64,000 nt of DNA from Kappaphycus alvarezii (GCA_002205965.3 NADL03000598.1:186001-250000), one strand, 5' to 3'; positions 41,800 to 55,344 are shown, counted from the stretch's first letter. Notes: generated from the letters alone by a model not told the origin. Made by a program: numbers and translations.

Positions 41800-44700
41800 G
41801 CACTCGAATCACATTATATCTCTTTCATCATATTTATGAAATTTTTTCTTAAAACTAAAAAGGGGGAAGCATTTCTGCTCATGAAGGGTGTTGAAGGTAA
41901 AGATAAAAACGGTATTGACTATCTTCAAAACGAGATAGTGCTCATTACGGTAGTCTGCTACAGCGTTACCCTATTTAATCATTGAATTGGGTAAAAATGT
42001 ATTACTTTATTGCTATTAATTCCAGAAATGTGCGCTTGCAGAAGCGACGTAATAACGCGTGGCTATGCCTTGACATTTTTTCAAGGCCTTGGCATTTGGA
42101 AAAGCAGGAAGAATACCTTGAAGCAAACTCTTTAAGTCTGTTCCGTAGCAAATATTATTAAACCACTTTGTATTTTTCAAAAAATTTTATGTTATGAGAA
42201 AAGAGATGAAAGAAGTGATGGACGGTTTTATTATAATGATTTAGTATAAGTATAATTCGGTTGTGACTAGTCAGATACAGAAGATAAGTAAAGTTTAGGT
42301 ATTTTATATGCGGTCCTTTGAATTTTATTAAAAACTCTAAATGTAATTTATATGAGTGAATAATTAATTAATATTATTGTAAAACATCGTTATTAAGAAT
42401 AAGTGGGCGACTTACCTAAATGGAATAATGCAGTGCTAGTGGCATTATTTTAGAAACACCTTCGATTTTATTCGATGTTGTACTCTCCTGTCTGCGATAT
42501 CCTGTACATATTCAACCCACTTAATCATATTTAACTGTAACTTAACTCCCCCCATGCACCCTAAAGCTCAGACCCATACTCCTACCCGTTTCTAGTTTCC
42601 AGATTACTCAAAAATGGATTTGTCTAGATCTTCATTTGTTAATCTCATTCCAAGTTTCTAGCGCGAAACAATCTCGCCGCAAAAATCTACCAACATGTTG
42701 ATTTACAGCTCCACTTTTTACAAGATGGTGAAGAAAGTTGTCAACGTAATAATATCCAAAAAGAATCCAATCTAATTCAAAAAAACGCAATTTTCCAACA
42801 ATGAAATTCTATTGCGTCAAAAAGTACAAATTGCGGCTTGGAAGGACTAATTTAAGAACAGTGTCCTATAAGCAATTTTTTTTACAAAGAATGACTCTCT
42901 TTCTTCTCCACTATTCAAAATTTGCAAGGAATACAGCTATTCTTGCGCTGTTTGCGCGTTCGCAGGCAATGACAGAGCTGTACCCCGTATACTTTTCAGA
43001 GAAGTATATTTCGAATCCGAACATGATTTCTCCGAAGAGTTCCAGAAAAATTGGATTTTTAGAGGCCTGAAAAGCAATAGTCTTAGATTATTGCATCCCA
43101 GAATGATATAAACGAATACTTAAGATGATTCGAAAAGATTGTCAGTACTCGGAAACTTCAGATATACGAAACGTATGATCCAATAGCCAACCTCGGAAAG
43201 TTCCAATATATCTTTAACTGTCTCATATGACAACGAAATTATTTTGCATCTTATAACGAAGAAATCGAACTTGATTCAAAGTTTTATGCGGCGCTTCGGA
43301 GCTTCTAGAAGATCGCAGGCAATACTTAAATCTCCTCTCCAGGTCGAGAATTTCTGGAAAGGCAAGTTGAATGATTTATAAGAAGTATTAATAGGAAAAT
43401 ATCAACCGTAAAAGGTTAAAGGTTTGAAGAATACAGATTGGACGCAATTTGTGCTCGAAATGGTACTGCGTAAAAATAGCAGACTTCCGCAACAGGGAAG
43501 ATTTAAAAAATCCTATATTAAATGGCTTTTATATGTATGTGCTTGTATCAGGAGCAAGTGAATATCTAGCGTATGATATTTTCTTTGAGATCAAAAGGAC
43601 TGTTATCCATCCAGATACCAGGATTGTGTACAAAGTTACAGAATTTTAGTACTGAATGGAACTAAACTTATAGACAGGTCTATGCGTCTTTGTATAGCCC
43701 CATCGAAAAATGAAAAAAAACTCGACTTCTTAATGTATAATTACAGTTAATAAGACATTGAAGAGGATTTCAAGAATTTTTTGGGGGGAATGAGCAATGA
43801 GATCCAGTCATTTCCCCCATCCAAGACTAATTTGTTTTAGCCAGCAGGCTCTTTAACTATTTAAATAATAAAAAAGGATGAAATCGAAGGTAGGAAGAGA
43901 ATAAATTGATGATTTTAAAGTCTGAAGTGATCTATAACACTCAAATTACTAAGAGAGAGCTGTATCTAAACCCTGAAATTTTATTTATTTTTGAAACTGG
44001 TGAAAATTGCGCAAGATATTAAAATCCGTAGAGGGACTCAATTTCATGAAAAAGCGATGACAATGTCGGACTTTTGTCTGAACGAAAGCAGTATTTTGTA
44101 AAACTAGTCATTCTAGCCCTCATTTGAGAGTATTTTTCCGCAAAACCGAGAAATTTTGATATTAAACATCATAATCGAAAAGAAATAGACAATCTGTTTG
44201 AATATTACATAAATATATAATGAAGATTTAAACTCGGAAAGTTCGAGTTAAGAATCGTGTAGCTACTAGTCTGTACCTATTTTCAAAGTTTTTGTTGCTG
44301 ATTATTTTCTATTCTTGCACTGAAAGTGAATTAATTTCCGGCTTTTAACCCGAAAAAATGAGTAATAAATGAGAGATTACACTACCAGTATTCTGAAGAT
44401 ATAAACTCGAAATGAAATTCACATTACTCAGCAGGTAGAAGAATACCCACACAAAAGAACAGCTTCTACCAAATTGAATTCTCAGATGAGTTACTTAACT
44501 TTCATAACTGATTGTAACTATTGTAGATTGAAACAGAGCTTACAAAATGTCTCAGTGATTAAGACCAGTGCGCTACAATTTCACCACTAATCATATTATT
44601 GAGCATCTCTTTATTTGCTACAACATTATTCATTCAAAAATGCGACTTCAATTTAGTTACAGGCATGTGTTAATTCTAAGCGGATTTAATTTTATTAGCA

Positions 44701-47700
44701 GTAGCTACTGTGAGGGTATTTGAAATCAAGAACTAAGAATTTAATTTGTTAAAACTGATTAAATTAAAAGTTTTAACTCAACACGGGTCATATGAAAATT
44801 TTATGACTTACACTCCAAAAATTGAATGGGAAACCAAATTTCTTGAAAATGTAATTTTATTCAGTTAATTAATTTCGTACTTAGAGGCTAAAAAATTCTC
44901 TGTCGTACATTATTGGTAAGTGTAAGAAGATGAGTACCTTTTTTCTGGATCGAAACCCCACTATGGCTTCATTCCGTAGTACTTAAAATCGAAAGAGGAA
45001 TGAAGTGATTAAACAAATCACGCGATCTCTTATCTTCAGTTTTGCTTTTTTGAATGACCGACGAGAAAAGGGATCAAAAATAAGTCTTTTACAGTATAAA
45101 TTTGATAAATTGTCCGTAGGTTGCTGTATGTTTGGATTTTTGTAGCTAATGTACTTTTACCCGAAATTTTGGAAAATATGTCTCATATCTCAGTTTTCCC
45201 CCAATAAAAAATGAAGGTAGATCAAAAGAATAGGCTAAGTTGAGATTGAAACATCAAAACCTTCTATTTTTAGTAATATACTTTGTCCTTCGTTCAATGT
45301 GGAGAAAGAAAAGAGTTATTTTAAATTACCTCTGATATGGATTATTCTCAAATACATGTGAATTTGAAATGTAAAGTCTAAACTAGAAGTCCAAACGTCA
45401 GGCCTTCCGTAAAAATGTCGGCATACACTTGAAAAACCCCATAAGAACTTTTAAGCGCAGCTATTAAACAATAAAATCAAATTACATGAACATAAGAAGA
45501 TATCAACTGTACCCAAATCCCATGGTATTAAAAATTATGTACTCCCCCTTCAACATCTCACCCTTGCCACAACGAAAGATGGGTAAATACCTAAATGTCT
45601 CTGACTAAAGTTAGTCGCGGATATCTAGTACCTTACTTATCGTGCTGAAACATTACTCACCAAAACCAAAATGAAGACAGGTCAATAATTCCAATGCCCT
45701 TATTTCAAATGGATTGCTCTGAAATTGAATAAATAATTGCTTTGTAGTACCTGAAAAAAACCTTATAGCATCTCAGCCCCCTTCCACTAAGAGCTGAGCT
45801 CTTTTTCAGCCAATATTTCGTGCAATTTCCATAGTGTGCTTTCTTATTTGTTTTAACATTAATTAACCACTTTTAATGCATTAATAAGTAAAATTTTTTC
45901 CCATGATTCCAGTAAATATTTTTTGAAACGGTTCATGAAATTCGAATGATGTCATTTCTAAAACATAACAAAACAGCGGAATGTTTAAGTATATTATTAT
46001 CATTCGAATCCATCCCGGCTTTAAATTCAGGAAGTAATAATTCAGAAGAGTTTCGATAGCACTTTATTTATCAATGAGGTATCGTAATAAATGTAGTGTA
46101 TACGGTTTAAGACTGAACATTTTTAGTTACTAATCGAGAAAAATTTCATACATGCACTTAATACCGACAACTTACAAAAATCAGCCTCAACGAGAAAATT
46201 AATGTAATTATTTGTATAAATAGGTTCCAAACTTCACTTAAAAGTACTCACTCATTATTTTGGGGATTCGATGGTGAATTTATCTGAGCTTTGGTATCAA
46301 AACTGATCCCAAGGTTCCGCTATGAGGATTGAACGGAAAATAAATACGGTGTCGAAATTGTATTATCTAGGATATTCAAATGACTTGAAAGATTAAGTTG
46401 ACCGACCAAGGCGCAAAACATTTCGTCCACCTCCAGGTAAGAAATTTGGTTGGGATATGCGATTATTTTGACAATTTTATTAATAAATCCTCTCCCACAG
46501 GTTTCGGTCTCAGGAGGCGTATAAATACCTACTTTTAAAAGATAAGTAGAGTTTCTACCTTTAAACTTTTCGGCAAGATGGTTTAGAACTCCAGCATTCC
46601 TAACTGTCTAAGCATCTGGAGAACATTATTTGCTTTATTTTGACCGCCAGAGTTTCCGAGAACATATAATTGTTAAGATCATGTTGACCTGGAAATCATT
46701 TGCGTAATGACTTTTATCTAAAGTATGCGTATCTAATGACATAGCTGCTACAAAAGAAACGAAAAACGCATTGATAAAATCATGAACCCTGAAATACCTG
46801 AAAGTAAATTTTATCCCACAATGATTACCTTTTCAAGAAAGAAAGTGTGACTGGAATTTATTATCTCCTTACTTACTTACTTTTTCCCTGATATGAAAGA
46901 ATGCGGACCGTAAGGAGGTTTTCGGAGCAATAATTAAGCAGGAAAAGCCCCCTCGTAGAAATTTGAGTCGTGAGGGACCGTCCTGTAACTCTCGCGAATC
47001 CACCGAGATAGCTATCGTTGAATACTCTTTGGTCTCCGCAATGTCCAATGTGCTTTGGGACTTTTTTGGAGCAAACAGTGAAGGAAGGAAGACCTTAGTA
47101 TTAAGTGTTGGGTCCTTTTTTAGTGCTAATCTCGGCTGGGTATAAAACCAGTCTCATCGAGTTGAAGACTTGATCCGGCTTATTTGTTATGAACTTATTA
47201 CATAGGTTTTTAATGGAGACCGAGAAACCAGGTAACATACGACTGTTTTAAAAGGTTTCATAATTCTTCTATCTATTGGGAGCAAGTATAGAGAGCTATC
47301 CCTTATTGAGCTTAAGGACCGCTGAGACCCACTTTTGGGGAATTTTTCAACTTCATAAGCTGTTCTTTGTGGTTTATCTGTGCGTAACGCTCTTGATATA
47401 AGAATGTGGCATAAATATGGCATCAGAAATTTATGAATAGGCGCGCTCATTATGGCACAAAAATTAAGCAACCAATTACTTTTCATGAAATAACCTCAAA
47501 CCAGAAAAGGAGAGAAATTCTGTTTGCAAAAAATGACCACTAATGCACTTCGCAAAGACTGTTATGTTATATGCAGTCAGTGGTGATGGGATTATCCAGA
47601 TGATGTGATTTATTCGTTGATACTTGTACTGCTCCTAGTTGAAGCTTTGTCCCCATTCTATGGCTTGATTAACCTTTTAGAGAACTGCAGTCGAAAGAGC

Positions 47701-49700
47701 TGCAAAAAAATTGCTGAGAAGCCCCTTACCGTCATAACGCACTCTCGAACAGGTAAAGGAAAACGAAATCAGTTAAGAAAACTCTTGGTGTAAGGAAGGA
47801 AATTTTGTTTGGGTTTGCACTACCGTCAAAAAATATCGATTACCATTTCAAGGGCTTTTTGGTTTTCAAATTTAGCGAGTAGTTTACGAATTCTACTCTT
47901 CACACACCGCTCGTTGATATTCACCTCCAACGCGCATTGTTATTCGGGAGCTACTGATTTTGAGAAAATGAAACCCCTTCCCGTCCCCTTTTTGTTGCTG
48001 GAATCACCGACTGATGACGGGCAATTTTAATTTTTTGTTATGGCTGATTAAACAGATGATCCATTGCCAAAAATCTCTGTGTGATGGGGTACGAAATGTC
48101 ACCGCCCGAATTGAGCAACCAGATGCAGCTGATTCGAAATCAGTATCTCCAGTATCATGCCATGATGGTACATCATATTTACTTACTATAAATATAATAT
48201 TTTAAGATGTTATAGCACTTATAAATTGCGTTCATATCTACCTGTTCATGATATTCTTGCTTAATTTACGCGCGATATCAAAGACGATGATGGGGACTCT
48301 TCAATTCACCTCAGAAGATCCAATTCACCGATTGTTCGCGGGGTTCGACTGCTGCTGAACTACATTCATACATATTGGCTTTCATGTTATTTAATTTTAC
48401 CTAAATCCTCGGAATATTTCATGTATGAATTTCTGTGTTGAATTGTCTTCAATTAATTGTTACTTCTTAGCTATCCAAGTTGTTGCCTCATAAGTGGTGC
48501 CTAGCGAAGGGTACCGCATACACTCTTCCAAAAGTAGGATTCCGAAAGATTATTTAGAGGGCAAACACTCCCGGACTTCCGGTTCGAGAGTTAGATAGAG
48601 AGAACTCACTTGATATTGGGCTAATCTAGGAATATCGGCCTTCTGTGAGGAGTACTATCAAGTTGATTGATATTTCCAAGGATAGTGATCCTTGCTTAAC
48701 GCAGAGCAAATTTCGGAGTTTCTGTCCCTTCGAAGGGGCCATCCAGTTAATTATTGAGGAAAGAGAGGCAAATCTGTATTTAAATATTAAAAATACCTTC
48801 AGAGAAGTTACGTAACGCATAATTTTGGACATGAGAATCTAAATCCTTTTGGGAATTTGGAAGTCATCTTAAAAAATCTTTAGTCAGTTCTCTGGCCTCA
48901 AAGAGCGTCACATTAAAAATATGTTACTAGATCAGTGAACCCTCTTTTACTTTCACTCTCATCCTTGCCCGTTAACCTCTACTACAGCCCTTTAATCGCT
49001 TGCAACAAATCTCATCTCTTGGATTTGGTGGTTCTTTTTTCGTTGATTCCAGTTCTACCCCATCAGATATCAGATACTTTGGGGGAGAACTCAGGGGTTT
49101 CATTTACATTCTGTAACAGGAAACCTGGCTAATACCTAGTCAACTTGCATAACAGTGTGCTGTTACGTGTAATTTGCGGCAGACGCTGATATAAATCCAT
49201 TCTCACCGAAAACAGAGTGAAATAAGACAAGTAAACGTTGAAAGAGGTAGCGATGGGAAGGGGTCTGACAAAAAAACCGTGTTCTGTCTCCTTCTCTTTA
49301 CTCACCTGCTCGACATTGTCCTTATGTACATGCTGGATCGATGAAACCTACCTAAACCGAACCTAAAGAAACAGTTAACGACAACCACAAAATGGTAGTA
49401 GATCGCCGTTAAGCCACACACATACGAGCTAAACTGACTATCATCTGCTGAAATCCGCACGATACGAAAGTATCTAATCCTTATTCAACACAGGCCTCAG
49501 AATGTCCAACTCTTGAACGTGCACAGTACAAGTCCTTCTTGGAATAGGAGAAACCCAAGCCACAAGCGCAAAGGACCAAATCAATTCACCCACAAAGTGA
49601 TACAAGCAATATCAAAATACATAAAAATGAGAGACACAAATACATCAGAGTGTGAGAAGAGATAAATCCTACATCGAGGTTCCGAATGATGTACCGAGAT
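41800..49700. other. AT-rich, gene-free block
   Basis: Clearly richer in A+T than its surroundings, with no frame longer than about 100 codons and no TACTGTACAGTA palindromes. One stretch (43206-43749, plus strand) keeps a single frame with only five stops in about 180 codons and reads like protein (for example SFMRRFGASRRSQAILKSPL, KNTDWTQFVLEMVLRKNSRL). It may be an old transposon pol or gag, but I cannot name it. Composition and isolation fit a heterochromatic graveyard of old elements. Confidence 0.5.
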
Positions 49701-49988
49701 ATCATTTAGATATCAACGGTAAACAAGTCAAATTGGAGTTTACTGTCAATAGAGACTTTATTCCGCGAGATTCAGTATTAAAATTTCGGTACACATCGAA
49801 ATCCCCACCGCATCTTCCCTGGCGGATGTAACATATCGATTTGGGAACACGACTAAAAATGGAAATAAGGAGGTCGTATCCGCCTGGAATTAGGGGAAAT
49901 GGAATAAGTAGCCTGACCTGAGCGAGTTGCGCAGTCGAAACCCGAAGGCTTCTCCACACCCTGCCCCCCGGACTAGCGCATCTACAGC

Positions 49989-50960
49989 ATGTCATTTGTT
50001 CCGACGAACGAAAAGCCCGCGCGAGAGAACACTACGATGAACCGGGACTCCCCTAATGAAGTTGAGGAGGTAAAACGCAAGGGGGCTGCCTGTGTGGGGC
50101 GAGAAGAAGAACGAGCTGGAAGTACGGGCTCGTCCAGCACAAAGCCATCGAGCACGAAGACCGCCCGCGTTTTTTTGTCAGTAGAGGAGTAAATGGCCCT
50201 CTTCAAAAAGTTGGTTGCATGCGAAACCCACGTCGCGGCGTACGAGTCCGGCCAGAATAAGTTCCACGAGGCCGAGGCAGCGATCAACCAGAACCCGCGC
50301 TTCCGCTTCGCTGTCAAAACGCATGCGGTCCAAGAGAAGTTTTCCATGCTGCCCGAGAACTTTAAGACCAGTGCCGCGCACGACTGGAACAAGACTGGGA
50401 GTTCCACTCAGCTCAACCCATTGAAGAGCTTCTCGCGTCCGTCGTTGACGCCATGAACAGTGCGGAGGAGGTTGACAGGAAGGAACGAGAGGAAAAATCG
50501 CTTGCAGAGAAACGCAAGTACGGGTGGTCTTCCCTATGAACTCCGAGGCGATCAGCAATGTGAGCCCCTTGAACGAGCTGAAGGAGGATGACGCAAGAGA
50601 CAGTCCGTCCGACCTGCGTGGCTAAAATGGTGCAAGATGATCCCGGCGACATCGCGCGTTAATGATGGGCTTGTTCCATTCGGCACCGCCATGCGCAACG
50701 CGAAGCTGGCCGAGGTAGAGCTTCAGAAGAAGAATCTGGCCTTTGAAGAGCGTCTTCATAACGACCTTATGCGCGATCGCCAAGCGGAGCGCAAGGAAAA
50801 GGGAACAGAACGCAAGAAACTGGAGAATGCGAATATGGATCGCCTGCAGGCCAGGCCAGACTTCGCGGTAAGCTCCATCAAGAGCGACCACACCCAGAGT
50901 TTAAAAACAAACCGTATCTTGGTGCTGTGTCCCTTTACTTGTGAGACTTATGTGAACTAG
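49989..50960 (+). pseudogene. Harbinger-type accessory protein (Myb/SANT-like, coiled-coil tail), broken
   Basis: One frame from ATG 49989 through a TAA at 50190-50192 to 50456: a Ser/Thr-rich leader, then KTARVFLSVEE, stop, MALFKKLVACETHVAAYESG and FRFAVKTHAVQEKFSMLPEN, which has the spacing of a SANT/Myb-like helix bundle (V-ACE, Q-F-L). It is followed by acidic helices (EEVDRKEREEKSLAEKRK) in a shifted frame, and a coiled coil at 50637-50960 (KLAEVELQKKNLAFEERLHN, DRQAERKEKGTERKK). Known PIF/Harbinger elements need such a partner for nuclear import and DNA binding of the transposase. It converges on the transposase at 51177. Confidence 0.65.
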
Positions 50961-51176
50961 AGTATCGATGTCGGAGGGGCTGTTCGCTTGTCACCCTCCC
51001 ACCACTAAGTCCAGACACCGTAAAGCACCACCACCCATACACACCCGTTTCACACGACATGGCCGCGAATATAGCATATTCATTCACTCTTTGCCGTTTT
51101 ACGTGCACGCCCTGATGTATTCCTCCAGAGTTGGCGTCTCGCACTTGAATTACTGCGCGATGATGTTCTGCGAAAC

Positions 51177-52350
51177 TTAGTTGTGCATGTTGATGAACGG
51201 TACTGTCACTCGATACAATAGCCCCGCCGGCATCTCTCTTAGCCGCACCTTTTGCTTCAAGTCCAGCGGTCCCCATAGCTGCCGAACGGCCATGAAATAC
51301 CACTCGAAATTGATGCGCTCTTGCGACATCGTGCGACTGAAGGACCGTTGCTCCTTTGATAAGTTTTCATCCGCGTACGGAAAATCGAGGAAAATACGCT
51401 ACCTATATCTAAAGTCTTCGTACACAAGGTACTGTTTTCCGTCGATGACCATAATGTTTAAGAGGCTTGTATCCAAACCCAACGACATGTCGTCGCGCAA
51501 GCCCACCTCATGGCCGTGAAGATGGATGCAAAGACCATCCGGCGTGATTAACGCCTGGAACTTGATGGAGTGCATGCGCTTGTAGTAATTGTGCACAAAA
51601 CTTGTCAGGATGCTGTGGCCGCCCGGTCGCGCGATATCCAAAACGGTTCTATCAAAGAACGCCTCACAGTTTCCAAGGAAGTTGCTCTTGGAGTATATAG
51701 CTGCTGCGTACTTCTCCACACGCCCGATCATGAACGACGAAGGCCCATGGCTCGTCCATAAATGTGCGAATATGCCCGTGAAGTACGCCAGAGCCTCGCG
51801 AAAGATCTCAGCGAGCTGAGGCGCGAACTTTTCAAACAACGTCTCCAAGTCGCGTCAGCGGCTTTCCGTCGCCAGACGAAGCAACTGCATGCAGGCTGTT
51901 ATTAACACGTTCGTTGAGTATTGGTTCTTCTAGTCTTATTCTTGTGAGACGGCCACGGCATCACAGGGGAGAGACGAGGGACATTCTTCTTTCAGAAGCG
52001 GAACAGCTCTATGCACCCAAAGTCTGACAACTGCTAAATGTTTGACGCGAATGACGTTGACATGATCTCCCTCGTTCGGAGTCACATCAGTTTGAGCTGC
52101 TCCATGCCATTTGCGTGCATGATCGTAGCGCTCATCAAAGCGAGCGTATTTGACTCCGTCTCGCTGATTTTCGCGATGGCCATCAGAACTGACGCAAAGG
52201 AGTTGCGGCGACACTGCCACAGTGCCTTTTTGTGGATCAGGTATACCTTCCAAAAGTAAAACACCCCAACCTTTCCCCCTTTTTGTGGTAACTTTTCTGT
52301 TCCGCTTCATTGGACGATAGTGCCGGGGAAAGTGTGGTGGAGGAGCCAAG
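51177..52350 (-). pseudogene. PIF/Harbinger-type DDE transposase, broken
   Basis: From 51848 to the TAA at 51177-51179 one frame holds the core with a single TAG (51399-51401). Motifs in order: LETLFEKFAPQLAEIFREAL, NCEAFFDRT (first D), HSIKFQALITPDGLCIHLHG, EVGLRDDMSLGLDTSLL (second D), then after the stop FSRTMSQERINFEWYFMAV (E in the V/F-E-W position), LREMPAGLLYRVTVPFINMH. This is the DDE_Tnp_4 pattern. A TGA at 51855-51857 breaks it upstream (ACMQLLRLATESR before it), and the N-terminus to about 52350 is frameshifted. Terminal inverted repeats could not be found by eye. Confidence 0.85.
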
Positions 52351-52421
52351 ATTCCGAGTCAGCAGGCTACCTCGGTTACAACGTTTCCTTACTCGCATTT
52401 TAGATCGGATTACCGTTAAGG

Positions 52422-52564
52422 CGGGAAATGTGGGAGATTTAATATTTGAAAGATGTGATTGGTTGTGGCCCGGAATATCCTACAGGGTGACCAGTAGTAC
52501 CTCTTAAATTTCCCTAAAAAGCCGGCTCAAGACCGCGCAGTAGACAAGCTGCGTTGGACATTAC
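52422..52564 (+). repeat. Family A copy, beside the Harbinger element
   Basis: GGGAAATGTGGGAGATTTAA to GCTGCGTTGGACATTAC. Near-identical to 6845-6970 over about 110 bases. It may have inserted next to, or be the end of, the Harbinger element. Confidence 0.75.
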
Positions 52565-53878
52565 GGCTAAGTGCTTCCCTATAAGTTCCGCTATCAATAT
52601 CCGAGACACGTGGCGCGGTGACCTCTCCGATATTTCAAAGGAATTTAAACATAAAAACATTTCCATTTCGTTGAGTCTAATGCAGACTGTCGCTGTCAGA
52701 GAGAATTACTTTACCAGACATATGCCGGTGCAACATGCAAAGTCTTGAATACCCCACTGTAACAAACCTAAAACAATTAGATTTGAATAGGGTGGCTAAA
52801 CTCTGCATGTTGTGGGGCGCGACATATTACAGACGCGGCAAACTTGGACCAAATCGCACAACTAACCTGCTGATAAAGCCGAGTCTTCACTCCTCGCGTC
52901 GAGCATCCGCTGCAGGTTGCGACAGCGGCCGCGTATTCGTCGATTACCTTCGACGTCGTCGCAGACGGCGATCCAAGTGAGTCGAAGGCTAGCGGCACAA
53001 ACTTTCATCCCAGTTTTGATCGTCCTGGGAGGTCTTCACCGGGGGTGGCTGCCACTTTGCTGGTAAGCTCAAAATTAGGAGGCAGTCTTTACTGCCAGCA
53101 TAAGAGAATACGCTGTAAGAGAATACCGTGCACTTTCGAGGCCCGTTCCATTGCAGGACTGGCGACGGTTCTCACGGGTACTAGACGACGGTGAGCGCCA
53201 GCCTCCAAGCGTTGAGATGGAGACAAAAACTAGCCTGCTTCCCCCCGGCAGTTATGCAAGAAATCCATGGTATTTCCGCTTCCTCTCCGTGGGCCGAGTT
53301 GAGGCTCGCGGCTGAACCTCTTCGCTTTGGAATAGGAGCTGCGTTGTAGTTTGCAGAAATGCTTCAATATTCGTACTATACTGTAGATACCTGAATCATG
53401 GTATGGGATGCGTGGGGCCGAGATGGGGATGGTTTCGGAAAGGTGTGCGGATATGGGGTAGGCCGCTACTGGCCTGTCGTGGCGAGGGGATTAGCGAGAT
53501 AGCGATTCGAAGCAGGCAGAAAAAGTTGGGGTCTGGAAAATGCCATGGAGGAGGCAGGATGGATGGGATTGCCAGTCCCAACAGAGGCCTGGAAAACGCC
53601 ATCAGGGACCTACACCAGCTGGAGGACGGATGGGTTTTCCCCCATTGTTATCTTTCTGGACAAGAAGCGGCGTGCTTTGGGGAAAAAAGGGGAGTTTCTT
53701 TGTTGAGATGTATGGATTGGCTGGAACCGATTTGGAGTTGCAAATCTGAATTTCATATTAAATACATGTACCGATGGTCGAGGCAATGTACAAATCATTG
53801 CTGTCGAATGCTAGCACCAGCAACAGTCTACCGGAAAGCGTGCTTTGGAGCGAGGGGTTGGCGAAAACGGCAAAGCAA
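52565..53878. other. Intergenic, nothing recognised
   Basis: A 166-codon plus-strand frame (53403-53903) is glycine/tryptophan-rich, has no motif and runs into a family A fragment; I treat it as chance. Confidence 0.35.
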
Positions 53879-53945
53879 GGGGGAAATTTGGGGCTGTTTT
53901 TAATCCATGAAAAACTAGGTCAGCTGTTCCCCAAGGGATGGCAAG
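53879..53945 (+). repeat. Family A 5' fragment
   Basis: GGGGAAATTTGGGGCTGTTT then TTAATCCATGAAAAACTAGG, CAGCTGTTCCCCAAGGGATG. It parallels the minus-strand copy at 21858-22026 (GTGTTCCCTGAGGGATG). Confidence 0.65.
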
Positions 53946-53975
53946 GTGAAGTTGTAATTGCGCGAATGAAACAGT

Positions 53976-54115
53976 TCTGTACAACAGTGCAGTATTGTAC
54001 TGTATACAGTATTATAAAAAGCGGATTCTGTCAAGAGAGCAATACTGTACAACTACTGTCTTTGTTTTACTGAAAAGGATTACACGTTGCACTGTACAGT
54101 ACAGTATTGTACAAA
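53976..54115. repeat. Palindromic TACTGTACAGTA cluster
   Basis: Six or more overlapping words (ATTGTACTGTATACAGTATT, ATACTGTACAAC, CACTGTACAGTACAGTATTG). It directly follows a family A fragment. Confidence 0.75.
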
Positions 54116-55239
54116 GTGCCGCGTCAAAAACGACCTGCTTCCGCAAAACCAAAACCGCTGCCAGCCAGTTACCAAAGCCGTCATCTCCCAATCACGCAAA
54201 ACCGCGCCGCGATTCCAACCTCCAACCAAACACCCCCCAAAGCGACTCGAAGCGACAGAATGAGGGAGGGAGGGAGGGAACAGTAGCAGTAGGTGTGCGG
54301 AAGGGAAGGGTAGCACTTTGAGGGGGAGCGGCGATGCGTGGACGAGTTCGGTGACGTGACAGGCGGGGCGTGGAGTTTGGCGGCGGTGGGTGCTGGGTTT
54401 CGTGTTGCGGGTGGGGGGGGTGTGGATGGTGGATGGGTCGTTATGTTTTCGGTTTGGTGGAGTTTATGGGTGGTGCGGGGATGGTTGTGGAAGGGAAGTT
54501 TGCTTGGCACTGCTGATGTTGATGCGGTCTCACGATATTTGAATGATACAGAGTGTGCAGAGCAATGGGGATTGTCGGTTGTTCCCGGTGGAATTTTGGT
54601 TGAAATCTTTGATGAAATCTGAAACCGTGATATAGTACCCATGTATCTGGCTCTCTAGTGGGTACAGGGAAACAGTCGCATGTCCCGATCCAGATTTGTG
54701 CTCTTTTTGCAGCAAGTATTGGACAGTGGAGTGCGGTATCTAGGGCTCAGAGGTCTGGTAACGACAGGCCCGCACCCTTTGAAGGGTACCGCTCTACTTG
54801 CAAAATCAGCAGCAGGTCCTGCTACAAACTCTGCTTCATCAAAAACGCTGCAGGTCCTGAAATAAGTGGCGGAAGATTGTATCTCTGGAGAGATAGAGTG
54901 AGCAAATGAGGAGGTTGACAAAATCTTTACTGCTGCATACCGCACAGTATTGCACCCTTGCTGGTTGGCCAAAAATAATCCTCCATTCCACCGTTCCATT
55001 TCCCATGGCCTACGGTGGCCTACGGTGGAATCCACTGGAATGCTTTCGCCATTCCAGTCAAAATCCTTAAGGTATACACTTCAATTGCCCCTTCCACCGT
55101 TTCCAATCCCTATCAAAAAAAACCGCGCGCATCAAGCGGCATTTCCCCTTTCAAATTCCTGTGCATCTCTAGCCCAGAAACTACAGTTTCTTGCTCCCCC
55201 TCATCTGTCTTGTTCGAGGCGCCCGTCCACCTCGACCGC
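54116..55239. other. Intergenic
   Basis: Contains a GAGG/GGGA simple repeat near 54264-54279 and a G-rich stretch. Opposed frames at 54181-54642 (minus) and 54338-54622 (plus) overlap and lack motifs. Confidence 0.35.
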
Positions 55240-55247
55240 TATAAAAG
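55240..55247 (+). promoter_or_regulatory. TATA box
   Basis: TATAAAAG, 98 bases before the ATG at 55345, followed by a pyrimidine-rich tract (CTTCTCCCTTGTCTCC) suitable for transcription start. It supports the gene below. Confidence 0.55.
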
Positions 55248-55344
55248 CCCCCATTTTATTCTGTCCATCCTCGCAGCCAAACCCATTTCTCATTCTAACT
55301 CTTCTCCCTTGTCTCCAATTTTTTCTCACTGTTCAATTCAGGCA

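Noticed and set aside
53403-53903. 166-codon plus-strand frame
   Set aside because: It runs into a family A repeat and has no recognisable domain.
54181-54642. Opposed 153- and 94-codon frames
   Set aside because: Low-complexity G/T-rich DNA read on both strands; no motif or promoter.
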